DNA of 64,000 bases from Amazonocrinis nigriterrae CENA67 (GTDB lineage: Bacteria; Cyanobacteriota; Cyanobacteriia; Cyanobacteriales; Nostocaceae): assembly GCF_016056305.1 (NCBI RefSeq), contig NZ_JAECZC010000001.1:223632-287631 (forward strand), in the 5' to 3' direction. Below the pieces are notes generated by a model, which saw nothing but the letters and a program-made list of their open reading frames with translations, was not told the origin of the DNA and made no database searches. Positions 36,051-45,663 of the stretch are shown here, piece by piece (the first letter of the stretch is position 1; each line of letters begins with the position of its first letter). The position numbers were made by a program, and so were the translations under genes.

Positions 36051-37295
36051 ATGGCAAAAGAACGCCCACCGCTAGAAGAGATGACACTGAGGCAACTACG
36101 AAAAGTTGCCAGCGAATGTAGCATCTCTCGCTATAGCCGAATGCGTAAATCTCAACTGCTGGCAGCGATTCAAGAAGTCCAGCGCAACAAAGTTTCGCTT
36201 AGCCCATCTCGTTCACTGGAGGCACAGGAAACCGTGGAAGCAGCAAAATTTGAACTAGGACAAGAAGATCGTACCGGTGGCTCTCTGGCTGATGTTGATG
36301 AAGGACTCGCAGATTTGCCACAAGGTTACGGTGAAAGCCGGATTGTACTTTTACCCCGCGATCCTCAGTGGGCTTACACTTACTGGGATGTTCCCAATGA
36401 ACATAAAGAGGAACTGCGCCGACAAGGGGGACAACAACTGGCACTGAGGATCTATGATGTTACCGACATCAATCTCGATCACCAAAGCCCACACAGCATT
36501 CAGGAATATCCTGCTGATGAGCTAGCAAGGGAATGGTATATACCAGTTCCAGTAAGCGATCGCGATTATGTCATTGACATCGGCTACCGTGCTGTTGATG
36601 GACGTTGGTTAGTATTAGCTCGTTCTGCTCGCGTACACATTCCTCCTGTTTATCCATCCGATTGGATTGAGGATGTCTTCGTCACCGTTAACTTTGAAGA
36701 AGACTTGCGTAGTAAGACTGTATACGAACTCGTACCTCCTGCCAAGAAATTTGCAGCTACGGCCAATGGCAACGGTAATCCCATCTACGACCAAATCTTT
36801 GGCTTGGCTGAATCTGCCGAAGCACAACGGGTTGCTGGTTCTCTATTCGGTTCTCAGCAGCATGTACCAGGTTCTGTACGTCCTGAACAAGCAATTAGTT
36901 CTTACATCTTCCCATCTGGTGTAGGTCTGTGGGCAGTTCCCACTGTCTCAGGATTGACTGCATCTGGTGTGGGTATGTCTGGTGTTGGCTTCTCTGCTTC
37001 CGCCGTACCAGTGCGTCCTCGCAAGTTCTGGTTAATTGCTGATGCTGAGTTGATTGTTTATGGTGCAACTGAACCCGATGCTACCGTGACAATTGGCGGT
37101 CGTCCAATTAAGCTGAATCCAGATGGTACATTCCGCTTCCAGATGTCCTTCCAAGATGGTTTAATTGACTATCCGATTCTGGCTGTTGCTGCCGATGGTG
37201 AACAAACACGATCAATTCACATGAAATTTAATCGTGAAACTCCATCCAGAAATACCAATACTAAGGAAGAAGCTGTTTTAGAATGGCTCTCCTAA
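36051..37295 (+). CDS. Rho-N/SAP-like domain plus DUF4912 protein
   Basis: 414 residues. N-terminal 40 residues resemble the Rho termination factor N domain (MTLRQLRKVASECSISRYSRMRKSQLLAAIQ), a nucleic-acid-binding helical fold. A DUF4912 domain follows (about 95-225, RIVLLPRDPQWAYTYWDVP ... LVLARSARVHIPP). The C-terminal part has a Gly/Ser-rich segment and a Big-like beta region (ELIVYGATEPDATVTIGGRPIKLNPDG). No signal peptide. Function unknown; the Rho-N part suggests RNA or DNA contact. GGAGG 8 bases before the ATG; followed by a strong terminator. Confidence 0.88.
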   Translation: MAKERPPLEEMTLRQLRKVASECSISRYSRMRKSQLLAAIQEVQRNKVSLSPSRSLEAQETVEAAKFELGQEDRTGGSLADVDEGLADLPQGYGESRIVLLPRDPQWAYTYWDVPNEHKEELRRQGGQQLALRIYDVTDINLDHQSPHSIQEYPADELAREWYIPVPVSDRDYVIDIGYRAVDGRWLVLARSARVHIPPVYPSDWIEDVFVTVNFEEDLRSKTVYELVPPAKKFAATANGNGNPIYDQIFGLAESAEAQRVAGSLFGSQQHVPGSVRPEQAISSYIFPSGVGLWAVPTVSGLTASGVGMSGVGFSASAVPVRPRKFWLIADAELIVYGATEPDATVTIGGRPIKLNPDGTFRFQMSFQDGLIDYPILAVAADGEQTRSIHMKFNRETPSRNTNTKEEAVLEWLS

Positions 37296-37363
37296 CTTAC
37301 ATCTGTTAACTTACAGATGATTGTGGATGTTAGATAACCCCAGATTGAAATTTTGAATTATTC

Positions 37364-37396
37364 CCCGCTATAGTCGTTCTGTAGCGGGTTTTTAGT
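37364..37396 (+). terminator. Rho-independent terminator after the DUF4912 gene
   Basis: CCCGCTA (37364-37370) pairs with TAGCGGG (37382-37388), followed by TTTTTAGTTTT. Confidence 0.85.
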
Positions 37397-37510
37397 TTTA
37401 ATTGTCAGTTGTTATTTCTCCCTTATCTGCCTCATCCCCCTCATCCCCCTCATTTCCCCTGCACCCCATGTGTAGCAACATGAAAGCAAAACCTATTACT
37501 TTTTAATAAT

Positions 37511-38431
37511 ATGTCTATCAAAAAAATAGTTTTTTTATCTGTGATTACTATATGCTTATTGTCAGGTTGTAAAGCAATTGAGGCCAATTCAGCGCCGAAA
37601 CTCTCTAAAAGTTGTCCGGGTGAAGATCCAAATTTTGGTATTGAGTTTTTCAAGACAAATAATCTGGGTAATAAATCTGAAACTGGTATAAACCATGTAA
37701 TCATTTTTAATCCCAAATCACCATCATTAGATTTTAAAGTCAATGTGGGCTTATCTCATAAACTTTATGCTAAGGATGCTAGGGGAAATTTCCGTAAAGA
37801 ATATGTGCCAAAAACTTTTCGTGAAATCATTACTGACGAAAATTCTACATTAAATGGGCAAAGGCCCTTAGCAGCAATTAACGCGGATTATATAGGCACT
37901 GATGATAAACCCCAAGGCTTAAATATTTCTCGTGGTGTAGAGTATTCAGGAGCCTTTAAAAACAAGCGTTCTTCTTTCGGTATTTCAGGAGGTCAACCGC
38001 GAGAGCGAAAGGCTACTATTCAAACTGGTAGAAGAGAAATGAATCTTCTTAATTACAATTTAGTAGGAGGTAATGGTAGATTCTATCGACAAGCGAATTT
38101 CAAAGATATTTGTCAAGCTTTAGGAGAATTTGCTTGTAAACAAGCGACTAATCGCTCTATGGTAGCTATTACTAATAAAGGCTATGTAATTCTTTTAGTG
38201 AATGACTTAAAAGCTAATTCCAAGATTGAGGTTTCCCCAGTGAATCAAGAATTGCAGCCAGATATGTTCGATGATGTTCTTAAAGGTATAGCACGCAATA
38301 ATTGTTTAGGTAATATTCAAGAAGGAATGTTATTTGATGGAGGAATGTCTCCTGGATTATATTACAATCAAAAAATATATGTAGAAAACTTTGGGCCAAT
38401 TGGTTCTGCATTTTTAATTTATAAAAAATAA
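37511..38431 (+). CDS. Phosphodiester glycosidase-like (NAGPA domain) lipoprotein
   Basis: 306 residues. Lipoprotein signal with lipobox LLSGC (Cys20). Core blocks of the NAGPA fold: AAINADYIGTDDKPQGLNIS, SMVAITNKGYVILLVNDL and the DGGMSPGLYYNQK motif near the C-terminus. It lacks the C-terminal extra domain of the paralogue at 22804. Substrate unknown; probably acts on envelope or extracellular glycans. No obvious operon partner. Confidence 0.8.
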   Translation: MSIKKIVFLSVITICLLSGCKAIEANSAPKLSKSCPGEDPNFGIEFFKTNNLGNKSETGINHVIIFNPKSPSLDFKVNVGLSHKLYAKDARGNFRKEYVPKTFREIITDENSTLNGQRPLAAINADYIGTDDKPQGLNISRGVEYSGAFKNKRSSFGISGGQPRERKATIQTGRREMNLLNYNLVGGNGRFYRQANFKDICQALGEFACKQATNRSMVAITNKGYVILLVNDLKANSKIEVSPVNQELQPDMFDDVLKGIARNNCLGNIQEGMLFDGGMSPGLYYNQKIYVENFGPIGSAFLIYKK

Positions 38432-38838
38432 AAATTCTATCCTCTTGCAGTGCGGTCTTGGAGTTTCACGCCACTCCCTTTGGCTGTCGGGAGACCCGCC
38501 CACGGGGGTGGTTCCCCAAGTGGAGCAACTGCCGATCTCAAGAGCGAAGTGCGAAAAGCGCGAGCGTCACCCGAAGGGATTGTGAAAGAGTTAGTAGCTG
38601 AGCTTTTGGACAATCCATCTGTCGGAATCATTTTTCAAATTGGTATTAGATGTTGAAAAACAAGTAGGACTTACACATGGTAAACGAGAAATAAAGGGTT
38701 TAGGCTCTTGCTGGGGCATGGGGCAGAAAAAGATCCCCAATGCCCGTTTGCCCGTTTGCTCTATTCCCGACCTCAACAAATAATCTCGCTGCGTAAGTCC
38801 TGACAAATATTTCAAATAACTCCTAACTTCCCCCTTTT
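38432..38838. other. Intergenic, mostly repeat
   Basis: Begins with a GC-rich repeat (38450-38600) and continues without a gene. Open frames that cross this block are made of repeat sequence and are not supported. Confidence 0.6.
38457..38536. repeat. GC-rich dispersed repeat, copy 1
   Basis: Contains GCCACTCCCTTTGGCTGTCG and GGAGACCCGCCCACGGGGGT. It is almost exactly the inverse complement of 47219-47305. A shorter relative lies at 11150-11200. Confidence 0.85.
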
Positions 38839-40278
38839 TCAACTTCCTGCACCAAAAACTTCGACGTTAGCAAATAGGCAAGCAGGTGAACCATGTCCTA
38901 CGGAAATGGCTTGATTTGGTTCGCCTTTGCCACAAGAGGCAGTACCGTACATTTGCCAGTTAGCAGCATCCCCTACTTGGATTAAGCTATGCCAAAATTC
39001 TGGAGTTGTAGCTCGATAGTTAGGATTACGCAGGGTTTTGGTAAATTTACCATTTTCAATCAATTTGGCATATTCACAACCAAACTGAAATTTATAACGG
39101 CGATCGTCAATTGACCAAGACCGATTAGACTCCATATAAACGCCGTGTTCTATGCCAGTGATCATTTCTTCAAAGCTGACGTTTCCTGGCTCTAAGTTTA
39201 AGTTTGCCATGCGGTCGATCGCCGGACGATTCCATGAGCAAGCACGCGCACAAGCTACTCCCGGTACACCAGCTCTTGCTTGACTCTCCAAACTGCCCAA
39301 ACCCCGCTGAAGTACACCTTCTTTAATTAAATACTCCCGTGTTGCTACAACACCTGTGTCATCAAAGCTATAGCTGGCAAATTCCCCCGGTACGGTGGGA
39401 TCAAAAGTAATGTTCATTAACGGCGAACCATATACTAGTTTGCCAAAATCACTTTTGTTAACAAAGCTACCTCCAGCGTAGTTACGCTCATCTCCTAAAA
39501 TCCGGTCGATTTCTAGGGGATGCCCCACACTTTCATGGATTTGCAGCATCATTTGGTCTGAAGCTAAAACTAAATTGGTGCGTGTGGTTGGGCATTCTTC
39601 TGCTGTCAATAGTTCTATTGCTTGTTCACCAATTTGCTGCACCCGCTGCCATAAGTCTTGTATCTGTAAAAGTTCTAACCCGCCTTGGTAAGAGTGTGCT
39701 TGCCAACCATTGTTACTGCGTTGCTGGACAATTCCCCCATCTTCGGCAGTAGCACCGAAATTAGTTTCTAAAGATATGATTTTTTGATACACTTCTGAGC
39801 CATTACTGCTCACAAACCAACTCTCTCGCTCGTTAGTAGTGGCGCTGGCGCTGGTTTGCACAATTTTGTCGTTAATTTTTAGACCCTGGCAAATGCGAAT
39901 CAGTAAATCGTTGATTTCCCCAGGACTGAGAGTATCTAATGACTGTAAAAACGAAGATTTATATTCACCCACAACTTTAGGGCGTTCACTTTCACGGAAG
40001 GGATATATCCACCACAAGCTAGCAGCCAGTGCTTGTTTATACGCTGTTTCGGCAGCAGCTTGTAAGGATGATAATTCTAAAGAGTTGGTAGCTGCATAAC
40101 CAAGACACCCATTCACCAAAACTTCCAACATAGCTCCCATAGTGGAGGTTTTGCCGTTTACTTGGGGTAAAGCATCACGAACATAACGGGTAGTGGAATT
40201 TTCTTTAACAACTCTAATGCCAATCCAATCAGCGGGAATGTCAAAAGTAGCGATCGCTTTTGTGAGTTCAGACCACAT
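38839..40278 (-). CDS. tldD: TldD/PmbA family metalloprotease (TldD type)
   Basis: 479 residues. The zinc motif HESVGH (in MMLQIHESVGHPLEIDR) identifies the catalytic TldD-type member; PmbA/TldE lacks it. ASYSFDDTGVVATREYLIKEG and the C-terminal VGHGSPACLFANVEVFG fit the family. TldD works with TldE as a heterodimer that degrades unfolded peptides and matures some RiPPs; tldE is not adjacent here. No RiPP precursor is visible nearby. Confidence 0.9.
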   Translation of the reverse strand: MWSELTKAIATFDIPADWIGIRVVKENSTTRYVRDALPQVNGKTSTMGAMLEVLVNGCLGYAATNSLELSSLQAAAETAYKQALAASLWWIYPFRESERPKVVGEYKSSFLQSLDTLSPGEINDLLIRICQGLKINDKIVQTSASATTNERESWFVSSNGSEVYQKIISLETNFGATAEDGGIVQQRSNNGWQAHSYQGGLELLQIQDLWQRVQQIGEQAIELLTAEECPTTRTNLVLASDQMMLQIHESVGHPLEIDRILGDERNYAGGSFVNKSDFGKLVYGSPLMNITFDPTVPGEFASYSFDDTGVVATREYLIKEGVLQRGLGSLESQARAGVPGVACARACSWNRPAIDRMANLNLEPGNVSFEEMITGIEHGVYMESNRSWSIDDRRYKFQFGCEYAKLIENGKFTKTLRNPNYRATTPEFWHSLIQVGDAANWQMYGTASCGKGEPNQAISVGHGSPACLFANVEVFGAGS

Positions 40279-40800
40279 ATTTAAATAATGATATCGACGG
40301 CAGGAATGAAAATTTATTATGTATATTACATATTTGAGTGTTAAGTTTTGGGCAGTTGTTAGTTGTCAGTTGTTAGTTGTATTTCTTATTACTACTGACT
40401 ACTGACTACTGACCACTGACTAACTCCTAACTTCTAGGTGAGTATAGTTGGTTTAACTATAAAAATTAATTTAATTTTCTGGCAATCTGGATGCACTAGC
40501 TCTTGGTTTACTTGAATCTGATAGCGGTTGATTATTTGAATTTACTAGTATATTGCAAATAGCGCCTCTATCTTCAGCCAATAATCTCAGACGCAAAAAA
40601 AGATTTTCTCAAATTACCCCTACACTCGCTATCCATAAATAATTTATACAGTGACTGTTCAATAGTTACGCCTTATATGCAGCAGCGTTTACGCAAAATC
40701 ATACATTACTTGTAAATTGGGAATTGGGAATGGGTCATGGGGAATTGAGAGATTTTATGATTCTTTCCTAGTACCCAGTTCCCAGTACCCAGTCCCTAGC
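40279..40800. other. Intergenic region between tldD and cysS
   Basis: No gene. About 40352-40436 holds GTTAGTTGTCAGTTG and GACTACTGACCACTGAC repeats, and 40765-40798 holds CCCAGTACCCAGT units. The middle part is AT-rich. Confidence 0.6.
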
Positions 40801-42246
40801 CTAATTACGATGCCATCGAGTGCCATCGCGACTGTCAATAAGGGTAATTCCTTGTGCTAAGAGTTCATTACGGATGCGATCGCTCTCTGCAAAATTCTTA
40901 GCTTGACGTGCTTGTTGTCTTTGCTGAATTTTCGCTTCAATTTCGGCATCGCTTGGGCCAACACTGGTGGTAGTTTCCGCTTCTTTTTTGGCTTCTAAAC
41001 CCAACACTCCTGCTAAAGTCACCAGTGTATGCCACTGTTTTTTTAACTCATCAGGTGGTGTTTCGGTTTTTCCTTGATGCACGAAGATATTTCCCTCGCG
41101 TTGTAGTTTTTTAGCTAATTCAAACAGCACTGTTAACCCACCAGGAAAATTAAAGTCATCATTGACAACTTCACAAAAGCGTTCAACAGTTTCAGTGAGT
41201 AGGGAAGAATTCTCTACTCCCCAACCAAGTTTTTCCCCATACTGGTAGCCAAAGAGTAAACCTTCTTTAAGGGTGTGCCAACCGTTGGTAGCAGCAGTGA
41301 GGGCTTCATGGGTAAAATCGATGGGTTTACGGTATTGTGCTGTCAGCACAAATAACCGCACTGCCATTGGGTCAACTCCTCGGTCTAGTAAGTCGCGGAT
41401 GGTGGTAAAGTTGCCCAAAGATTTGGACATTTTTTCACCATCTACCTTTACCATACCGTTGTGTAGCCAGTAACGAGATAAGGGTTTGCCTGTCACCGCC
41501 TCAGATTGAGCGATTTCATTTTCATGGTGGGGGAAAACTAAATCTTCGCCGCCAGCGTGGATATCGATGGTTTCGCCAAGGCGATCGCGCACCATCGCGG
41601 AACATTCGATATGCCACCCTGGACGACCAGCACCCCAAGGAGATTGCCAAGCGGGTTCTCCTGCTTTTGCTGCTTTCCACAAGGCAAAATCAAAGGGGTC
41701 TTTTTTCTTTTGATATTCTGGATCTTCGACGTTAACGCGATCGCTTGCACCCGCTCGCAAATCTTCTAATTTGCGTCCAGAAAGTTTACCATACTCAGAA
41801 AACTGCCGCACTGCATAATAAACATCGCCGTCAGCCGGGTAAGCAAAGCCTTTATTTTCCAATTCGTGAATTAACCGCTGAATGCCATCCATTGTGTGGG
41901 TAGCACGGGGATATTCATCGGCTTCCTTGATGCCTAAGCGGGTCATATCCTCAAAATATGCTTTGATAAAGCGATCGGCCACAGCTTCCATCGTTGAATG
42001 TTCTTGACGTGCGCGATTGAGAATCTTGTCGTCAATATCGGTAAAATTCTGGATGTAGCGCACTTCATAGCCGATAAACTTCAGGTATCGGCGCACTACG
42101 TCCCAAACAATGCAAGCTCTAGCATGACCCAAATGACAGTAGTCATAAACCGTCACGCCGCAGTAATACATCTTAACTTTGCCTGGTTCGACTGTTGTGA
42201 AAGGTTCCTGACGACGAGTGAGGGTATTGTAGAGGGTTAGGGTCAT
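40801..42246 (-). CDS. cysS: Cysteinyl-tRNA synthetase
   Basis: Class I synthetase charging tRNA-Cys; 481 residues from the ATG at 42246 (MTLTLYNTLTRRQEPF). Seen: zinc Cys in MYYCGVTVYDYCHLGHAR with the HIGH-type motif HLGH, GWHIECSAM, and KMSKSLGNF. The frame is open 24 codons upstream but the family begins at TLTLYNTL. The C-terminal anticodon-binding tail (FAESDRIRNELLAQGITLIDSRDGTRW) is intact. Confidence 0.96.
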   Translation of the reverse strand: MTLTLYNTLTRRQEPFTTVEPGKVKMYYCGVTVYDYCHLGHARACIVWDVVRRYLKFIGYEVRYIQNFTDIDDKILNRARQEHSTMEAVADRFIKAYFEDMTRLGIKEADEYPRATHTMDGIQRLIHELENKGFAYPADGDVYYAVRQFSEYGKLSGRKLEDLRAGASDRVNVEDPEYQKKKDPFDFALWKAAKAGEPAWQSPWGAGRPGWHIECSAMVRDRLGETIDIHAGGEDLVFPHHENEIAQSEAVTGKPLSRYWLHNGMVKVDGEKMSKSLGNFTTIRDLLDRGVDPMAVRLFVLTAQYRKPIDFTHEALTAATNGWHTLKEGLLFGYQYGEKLGWGVENSSLLTETVERFCEVVNDDFNFPGGLTVLFELAKKLQREGNIFVHQGKTETPPDELKKQWHTLVTLAGVLGLEAKKEAETTTSVGPSDAEIEAKIQQRQQARQAKNFAESDRIRNELLAQGITLIDSRDGTRWHRN

Positions 42247-42437
42247 AACAGAGTAATGCTGAAATAGAGAGATACGCAATAATAGGGTAAAGCAGCTGGG
42301 ATGACAGTCCAGCATCACTATGCTAGTGTTTTCTGGACTCTCTGCGCTACCTTTGTGAATTTCTTGTACTCTACGGAAACTCGCACAAGTGTCTACAGAA
42401 TTTTCTCCTAATTTTTTGACTTTTTGACAACAGCGCT

Positions 42438-43580
42438 ATGCAATCAGCCGTTACTTCTGAATCTCAAGCAATGGATGCGCCCAAACAAGGAATGCCAGTA
42501 ACAATTATTACTGGGTTTCTCGGTAGTGGCAAGACGACTTTACTCAATCATATTCTGAACAACCAACAAGGGTTGAAAACTGCGGTTCTAGTCAATGAAT
42601 TTGGTGAAATAGGCATCGACAACGAGTTAATTGTTTCCACTGGAGAGAACATGGTGGAACTGAATAACGGTTGTATTTGCTGCACTATTAATAATGATTT
42701 AGTAGAGGCCGTTTACAAAGTTTTAGAACGCCAAGAAAATCTAGATTATTTGGTCGTAGAAACAACTGGACTAGCTGACCCCTTGCCTGTTGCTCTGACA
42801 TTTCTCGGTACAGAATTACGAGATTTAACTCGTCTGGATTCGATTATCACTGTGGTAGATGCAGCAAATTACAGCCTGGATTTATTCAATTCTCAGGCGG
42901 CTTATAGTCAAATTTCCTATGGTGATATTATTCTGCTCAACAAGACTGATTTGGTTGAAGAATCCACTTTAAACGAGTTAGAAAGGAAAATTGATGAAGT
43001 CAAAGAAGGAGCGAGAATCATACGCACCACGCGATCGCAAGTGCCACTACCTTTAATTCTCAGCGTCGGTCTGTTTGAGTCTGATAAGTATTTTGATGCT
43101 ACTGATGAGCATGATCACCACGACCATGACCACGATCATGCTCATCACGATCACGACCATCACGACCATGACCACCACGACCACGACCACGATCATTCAG
43201 CGTGCGGTCATGACCACCACGATCATGACCACCATCATCACCATCATTCCGACCATTTAGAAAATGATGGTTTTACCTCAATATCTTTTCAGAGTGATAA
43301 ACCCTTTTCTATTAGGAAGTTTCAATATTTCTTAGATAATCAATTACCTACAAATATCTTCCGGGCAAAGGGGATTATGTGGTTTGATGAAAGTCCGAAG
43401 CGTCATATTTTCCACTTGTGTGGTAAGCGCTTTACTTTGGATGATGATGAGTGGAAAGGTCAACCAAAAAACCAGGTAGTGTTGATTGGTCAAAATCTAG
43501 ATCGTGAGACTTTACTCACTCAATTAGAAAACTGCATTTGTTTACCTTCCACAAGTCGCGGTAAGGGCTTTGGAAAGTAA
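42438..43580 (+). CDS. CobW/COG0523 GTPase, His-rich metal chaperone
   Basis: 380 residues. G3E GTPase: Walker A GFLGSGKTTLLNH (27-39), metal motif GCICC (CxCC), ETTGLADP, NKTD. A long His/Asp-rich insert (about 220-272, repeated HDHDH) sits between the GTPase and the CobW C-terminal domain and should bind zinc, nickel or cobalt. The family delivers metals to client proteins, often under zinc control. I see no clear Zur operator in the 190 bases upstream. Divergent from cysS. Confidence 0.9.
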   Translation: MQSAVTSESQAMDAPKQGMPVTIITGFLGSGKTTLLNHILNNQQGLKTAVLVNEFGEIGIDNELIVSTGENMVELNNGCICCTINNDLVEAVYKVLERQENLDYLVVETTGLADPLPVALTFLGTELRDLTRLDSIITVVDAANYSLDLFNSQAAYSQISYGDIILLNKTDLVEESTLNELERKIDEVKEGARIIRTTRSQVPLPLILSVGLFESDKYFDATDEHDHHDHDHDHAHHDHDHHDHDHHDHDHDHSACGHDHHDHDHHHHHHSDHLENDGFTSISFQSDKPFSIRKFQYFLDNQLPTNIFRAKGIMWFDESPKRHIFHLCGKRFTLDDDEWKGQPKNQVVLIGQNLDRETLLTQLENCICLPSTSRGKGFGK

Positions 43581-43822
43581 TTAAATCAAAAGTTAGTAGT
43601 TAGGAGGCGCGGAGTTAGGAGTTAAAATTCATTATTTATAACTTTTAACTCTTCACTCCCCTCTATTTTCAGCGTTTACAATGGACTTCTTGCATAAATC
43701 TTTTTTTATCTCGCGCATGTGATTTAAAAACAGATAGGCTCTGGTCAATAGTTATAAAATTTATACTCCTGTTTTTAATCGAGGTGGACGAGGCGGTTAC
43801 AGTCCCCTCGATTTATCATTGT

Positions 43823-45550
43823 TTAATATTTCCTTTCCTGTGGCTCAAACATAGTAATAGTCACTGGGCGATATTGAATATCAATACCTGCAGGTGAATA
43901 GTAAGCCATTGTGTGTTGTAGGAAATTAGCATCATCTCGTTGCGAATAATCTTCACGGAAGTGTGCGCCGCGACTTTCTCGGCGATTTAGGGCTGATGCT
44001 AAAATCGTCTGACCTACTACCATCAAACTCCGCAATTCTAAAGCTTCTACAATTTCTGTATTCCAACAACTGCCTTTATCATCTAGATAAATTTTTGGAT
44101 ATTGTTGTTGTAATTCTTCTAGCTTTTGTAAACCTTCACGCATTAATGCTTCAGTGCGGAAAACGCCGCAGTATTCAGTCATACAATCTTGGAAGGCTTG
44201 ACGGACTCGATTAATCCGATACTGTCCTGGCTGTTCTAACAAGGCTTGGATTTGTTGCTGGGCTTCTGTAATGTAACTTTGCTCATCTACAGTGGGTAAC
44301 TTACGTTTTTGCACATATTGAGCGATCGCAGCCCCAGTCCGCTTACCATAAACTACACACTCTAGTAGCGAATTACTCCCCAAACGATTGGCACCATGTA
44401 CGGAAACACAAGCTGTTTCACCAGCAGCAAAGAAGCCATCAACAAAATTATCGCCACTACTACGAACTCGTCCGTCAGTATCCACTGGTATCCCGCCCAT
44501 GCAATAGTGAATGGTAGGGCGTACTGGCATAGGCTGAGTCACAGCGTCAACACCAACTAAGCGGTGTGCTTCTTCCCAACAGAAGGGGACACGACTCATA
44601 ATTTTTTCTTTGCCCATGTGACGCAGATCCAGGTAGACAAACGGCCCGCCAGCCCTACCATCAGAATGAATACCACGACCAGCGCGAATTTCATAAGCGA
44701 TCGCTCGTGAGGTAATATCACGAGGAGCTAATTCCATGCGGCTAGGCGCATAATTTTTCATAAAGCGATCGCCGTCGGAGTTGATTAAATAAGCACCTTC
44801 TCCCCGCACAGCTTCGGAAATCAGCACTCCTACCGGATACAAGCCAGTGGGGTGAAATTGCACAAATTCCATATCTTCCAAGGGCAAACCAGCGATCGCG
44901 GTTATTGCTAGACCATCACCTGTAGATGCGTAATCATTAGAGGTGGTGTTATAAACGCGACCATAACCTCCTGTAGCAAACATTACTGCCTTTGCCCGCA
45001 GAACTTCTATATGCCCATCTAAAAGATGGAACATCACCACACCCTTAGCCTGTCCTTCTTCCAAAATCAGACGCATGACGTACCATTCTTGATATACTTG
45101 TACGCCGTAACGCCGCAGATTGTTAACTAATTCGTGTAAAATCGCGTGACCAGTTTTATCAGCAGCGTAGCAAGTGCGGTTGTGGGAATGTCCACCAAAA
45201 GCCCGTTGGGCAATGCGACCATCCGGCAAACGAGAGAACAAAACACCCATGTGTTCCAGGTCAATCACTACATCTGGGGCTTCTTTGGTGAGAATTGCCA
45301 CTGCATCTTGGTCTGCTAAGTAATCAGAACCCTTAACAGTATCAAAAGCATGTGCTTCCCAGCTGTCTTGTGAATCCACATTTTTTAGTGATGCAGCCAT
45401 ACCACCTTGTGCAGCCACCGAGTGAGAACGAATCGGATGGGTTTTAGCAACCACAGCAATATTTAATTGGGGGTCAGTTCGGGCAATTTCCACAGCCGCG
45501 CGACATCCCGCCAACCCACCCCCAACAATAATCACATCATGTTCCAACAT
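43823..45550 (-). CDS. sdhA: Succinate dehydrogenase/fumarate reductase flavoprotein subunit
   Basis: 575 residues from the ATG at 45550 (MLEHDVIIVGGGLAGCRAA). FAD motif GGGLAG, FAD-linked His in RSHSVAAQGG, catalytic region VQFHPTGLYPVG...SEAVRGEG, and HGANRLGSNSLLE. Oxidises succinate to fumarate and feeds the plastoquinone pool in cyanobacterial membranes. The frame is open 39 codons upstream but that part is transposon-end sequence. An IS200/605-like element ends about 75 bases before this start, so the promoter may be altered. sdhB is not adjacent. Confidence 0.94.
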   Translation of the reverse strand: MLEHDVIIVGGGLAGCRAAVEIARTDPQLNIAVVAKTHPIRSHSVAAQGGMAASLKNVDSQDSWEAHAFDTVKGSDYLADQDAVAILTKEAPDVVIDLEHMGVLFSRLPDGRIAQRAFGGHSHNRTCYAADKTGHAILHELVNNLRRYGVQVYQEWYVMRLILEEGQAKGVVMFHLLDGHIEVLRAKAVMFATGGYGRVYNTTSNDYASTGDGLAITAIAGLPLEDMEFVQFHPTGLYPVGVLISEAVRGEGAYLINSDGDRFMKNYAPSRMELAPRDITSRAIAYEIRAGRGIHSDGRAGGPFVYLDLRHMGKEKIMSRVPFCWEEAHRLVGVDAVTQPMPVRPTIHYCMGGIPVDTDGRVRSSGDNFVDGFFAAGETACVSVHGANRLGSNSLLECVVYGKRTGAAIAQYVQKRKLPTVDEQSYITEAQQQIQALLEQPGQYRINRVRQAFQDCMTEYCGVFRTEALMREGLQKLEELQQQYPKIYLDDKGSCWNTEIVEALELRSLMVVGQTILASALNRRESRGAHFREDYSQRDDANFLQHTMAYYSPAGIDIQYRPVTITMFEPQERKY

Positions 45551-45626
45551 ACTTAGACGTTGATCGCAAATAACTGCTGTTCTATTTTGACACTCACCAC
45601 GATAAATCGACGGTGATTCTAGCAGT

Positions 45627-45661
45627 TGTCTAATCGGGGGATAAATCCACCCGATTAGACA
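45627..45661. repeat. Transposon right-end hairpin, possible omega-RNA 3' region
   Basis: TGTCTAATCGGG (45627-45638) pairs exactly with CCCGATTAGACA (45650-45661). It lies 3 bases past the tnpB stop, where IS200/605 elements carry the right-end hairpin and the guide-like omega-RNA scaffold. Confidence 0.75.
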
Positions 45662-45663
45662 GT

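Noticed and set aside
38437-38656. Overlapping open frames in the 38.4-38.7 kb gap
   Set aside because: Most of the sequence is the dispersed GC-rich repeat that recurs at 47219-47305, so the openness is a property of the repeat.
43075-43260. Met/Thr/Ile-rich frame inside the CobW gene
   Set aside because: It is the shifted reading of the CACGACCAT-type repeat that codes the His-rich insert.
43777-43813. AATCGAGG...CCTCGATT stem as the sdhA terminator
   Set aside because: The arms pair, but no T-run follows on the minus strand and the loop is long. It may still be a weak 3' hairpin.
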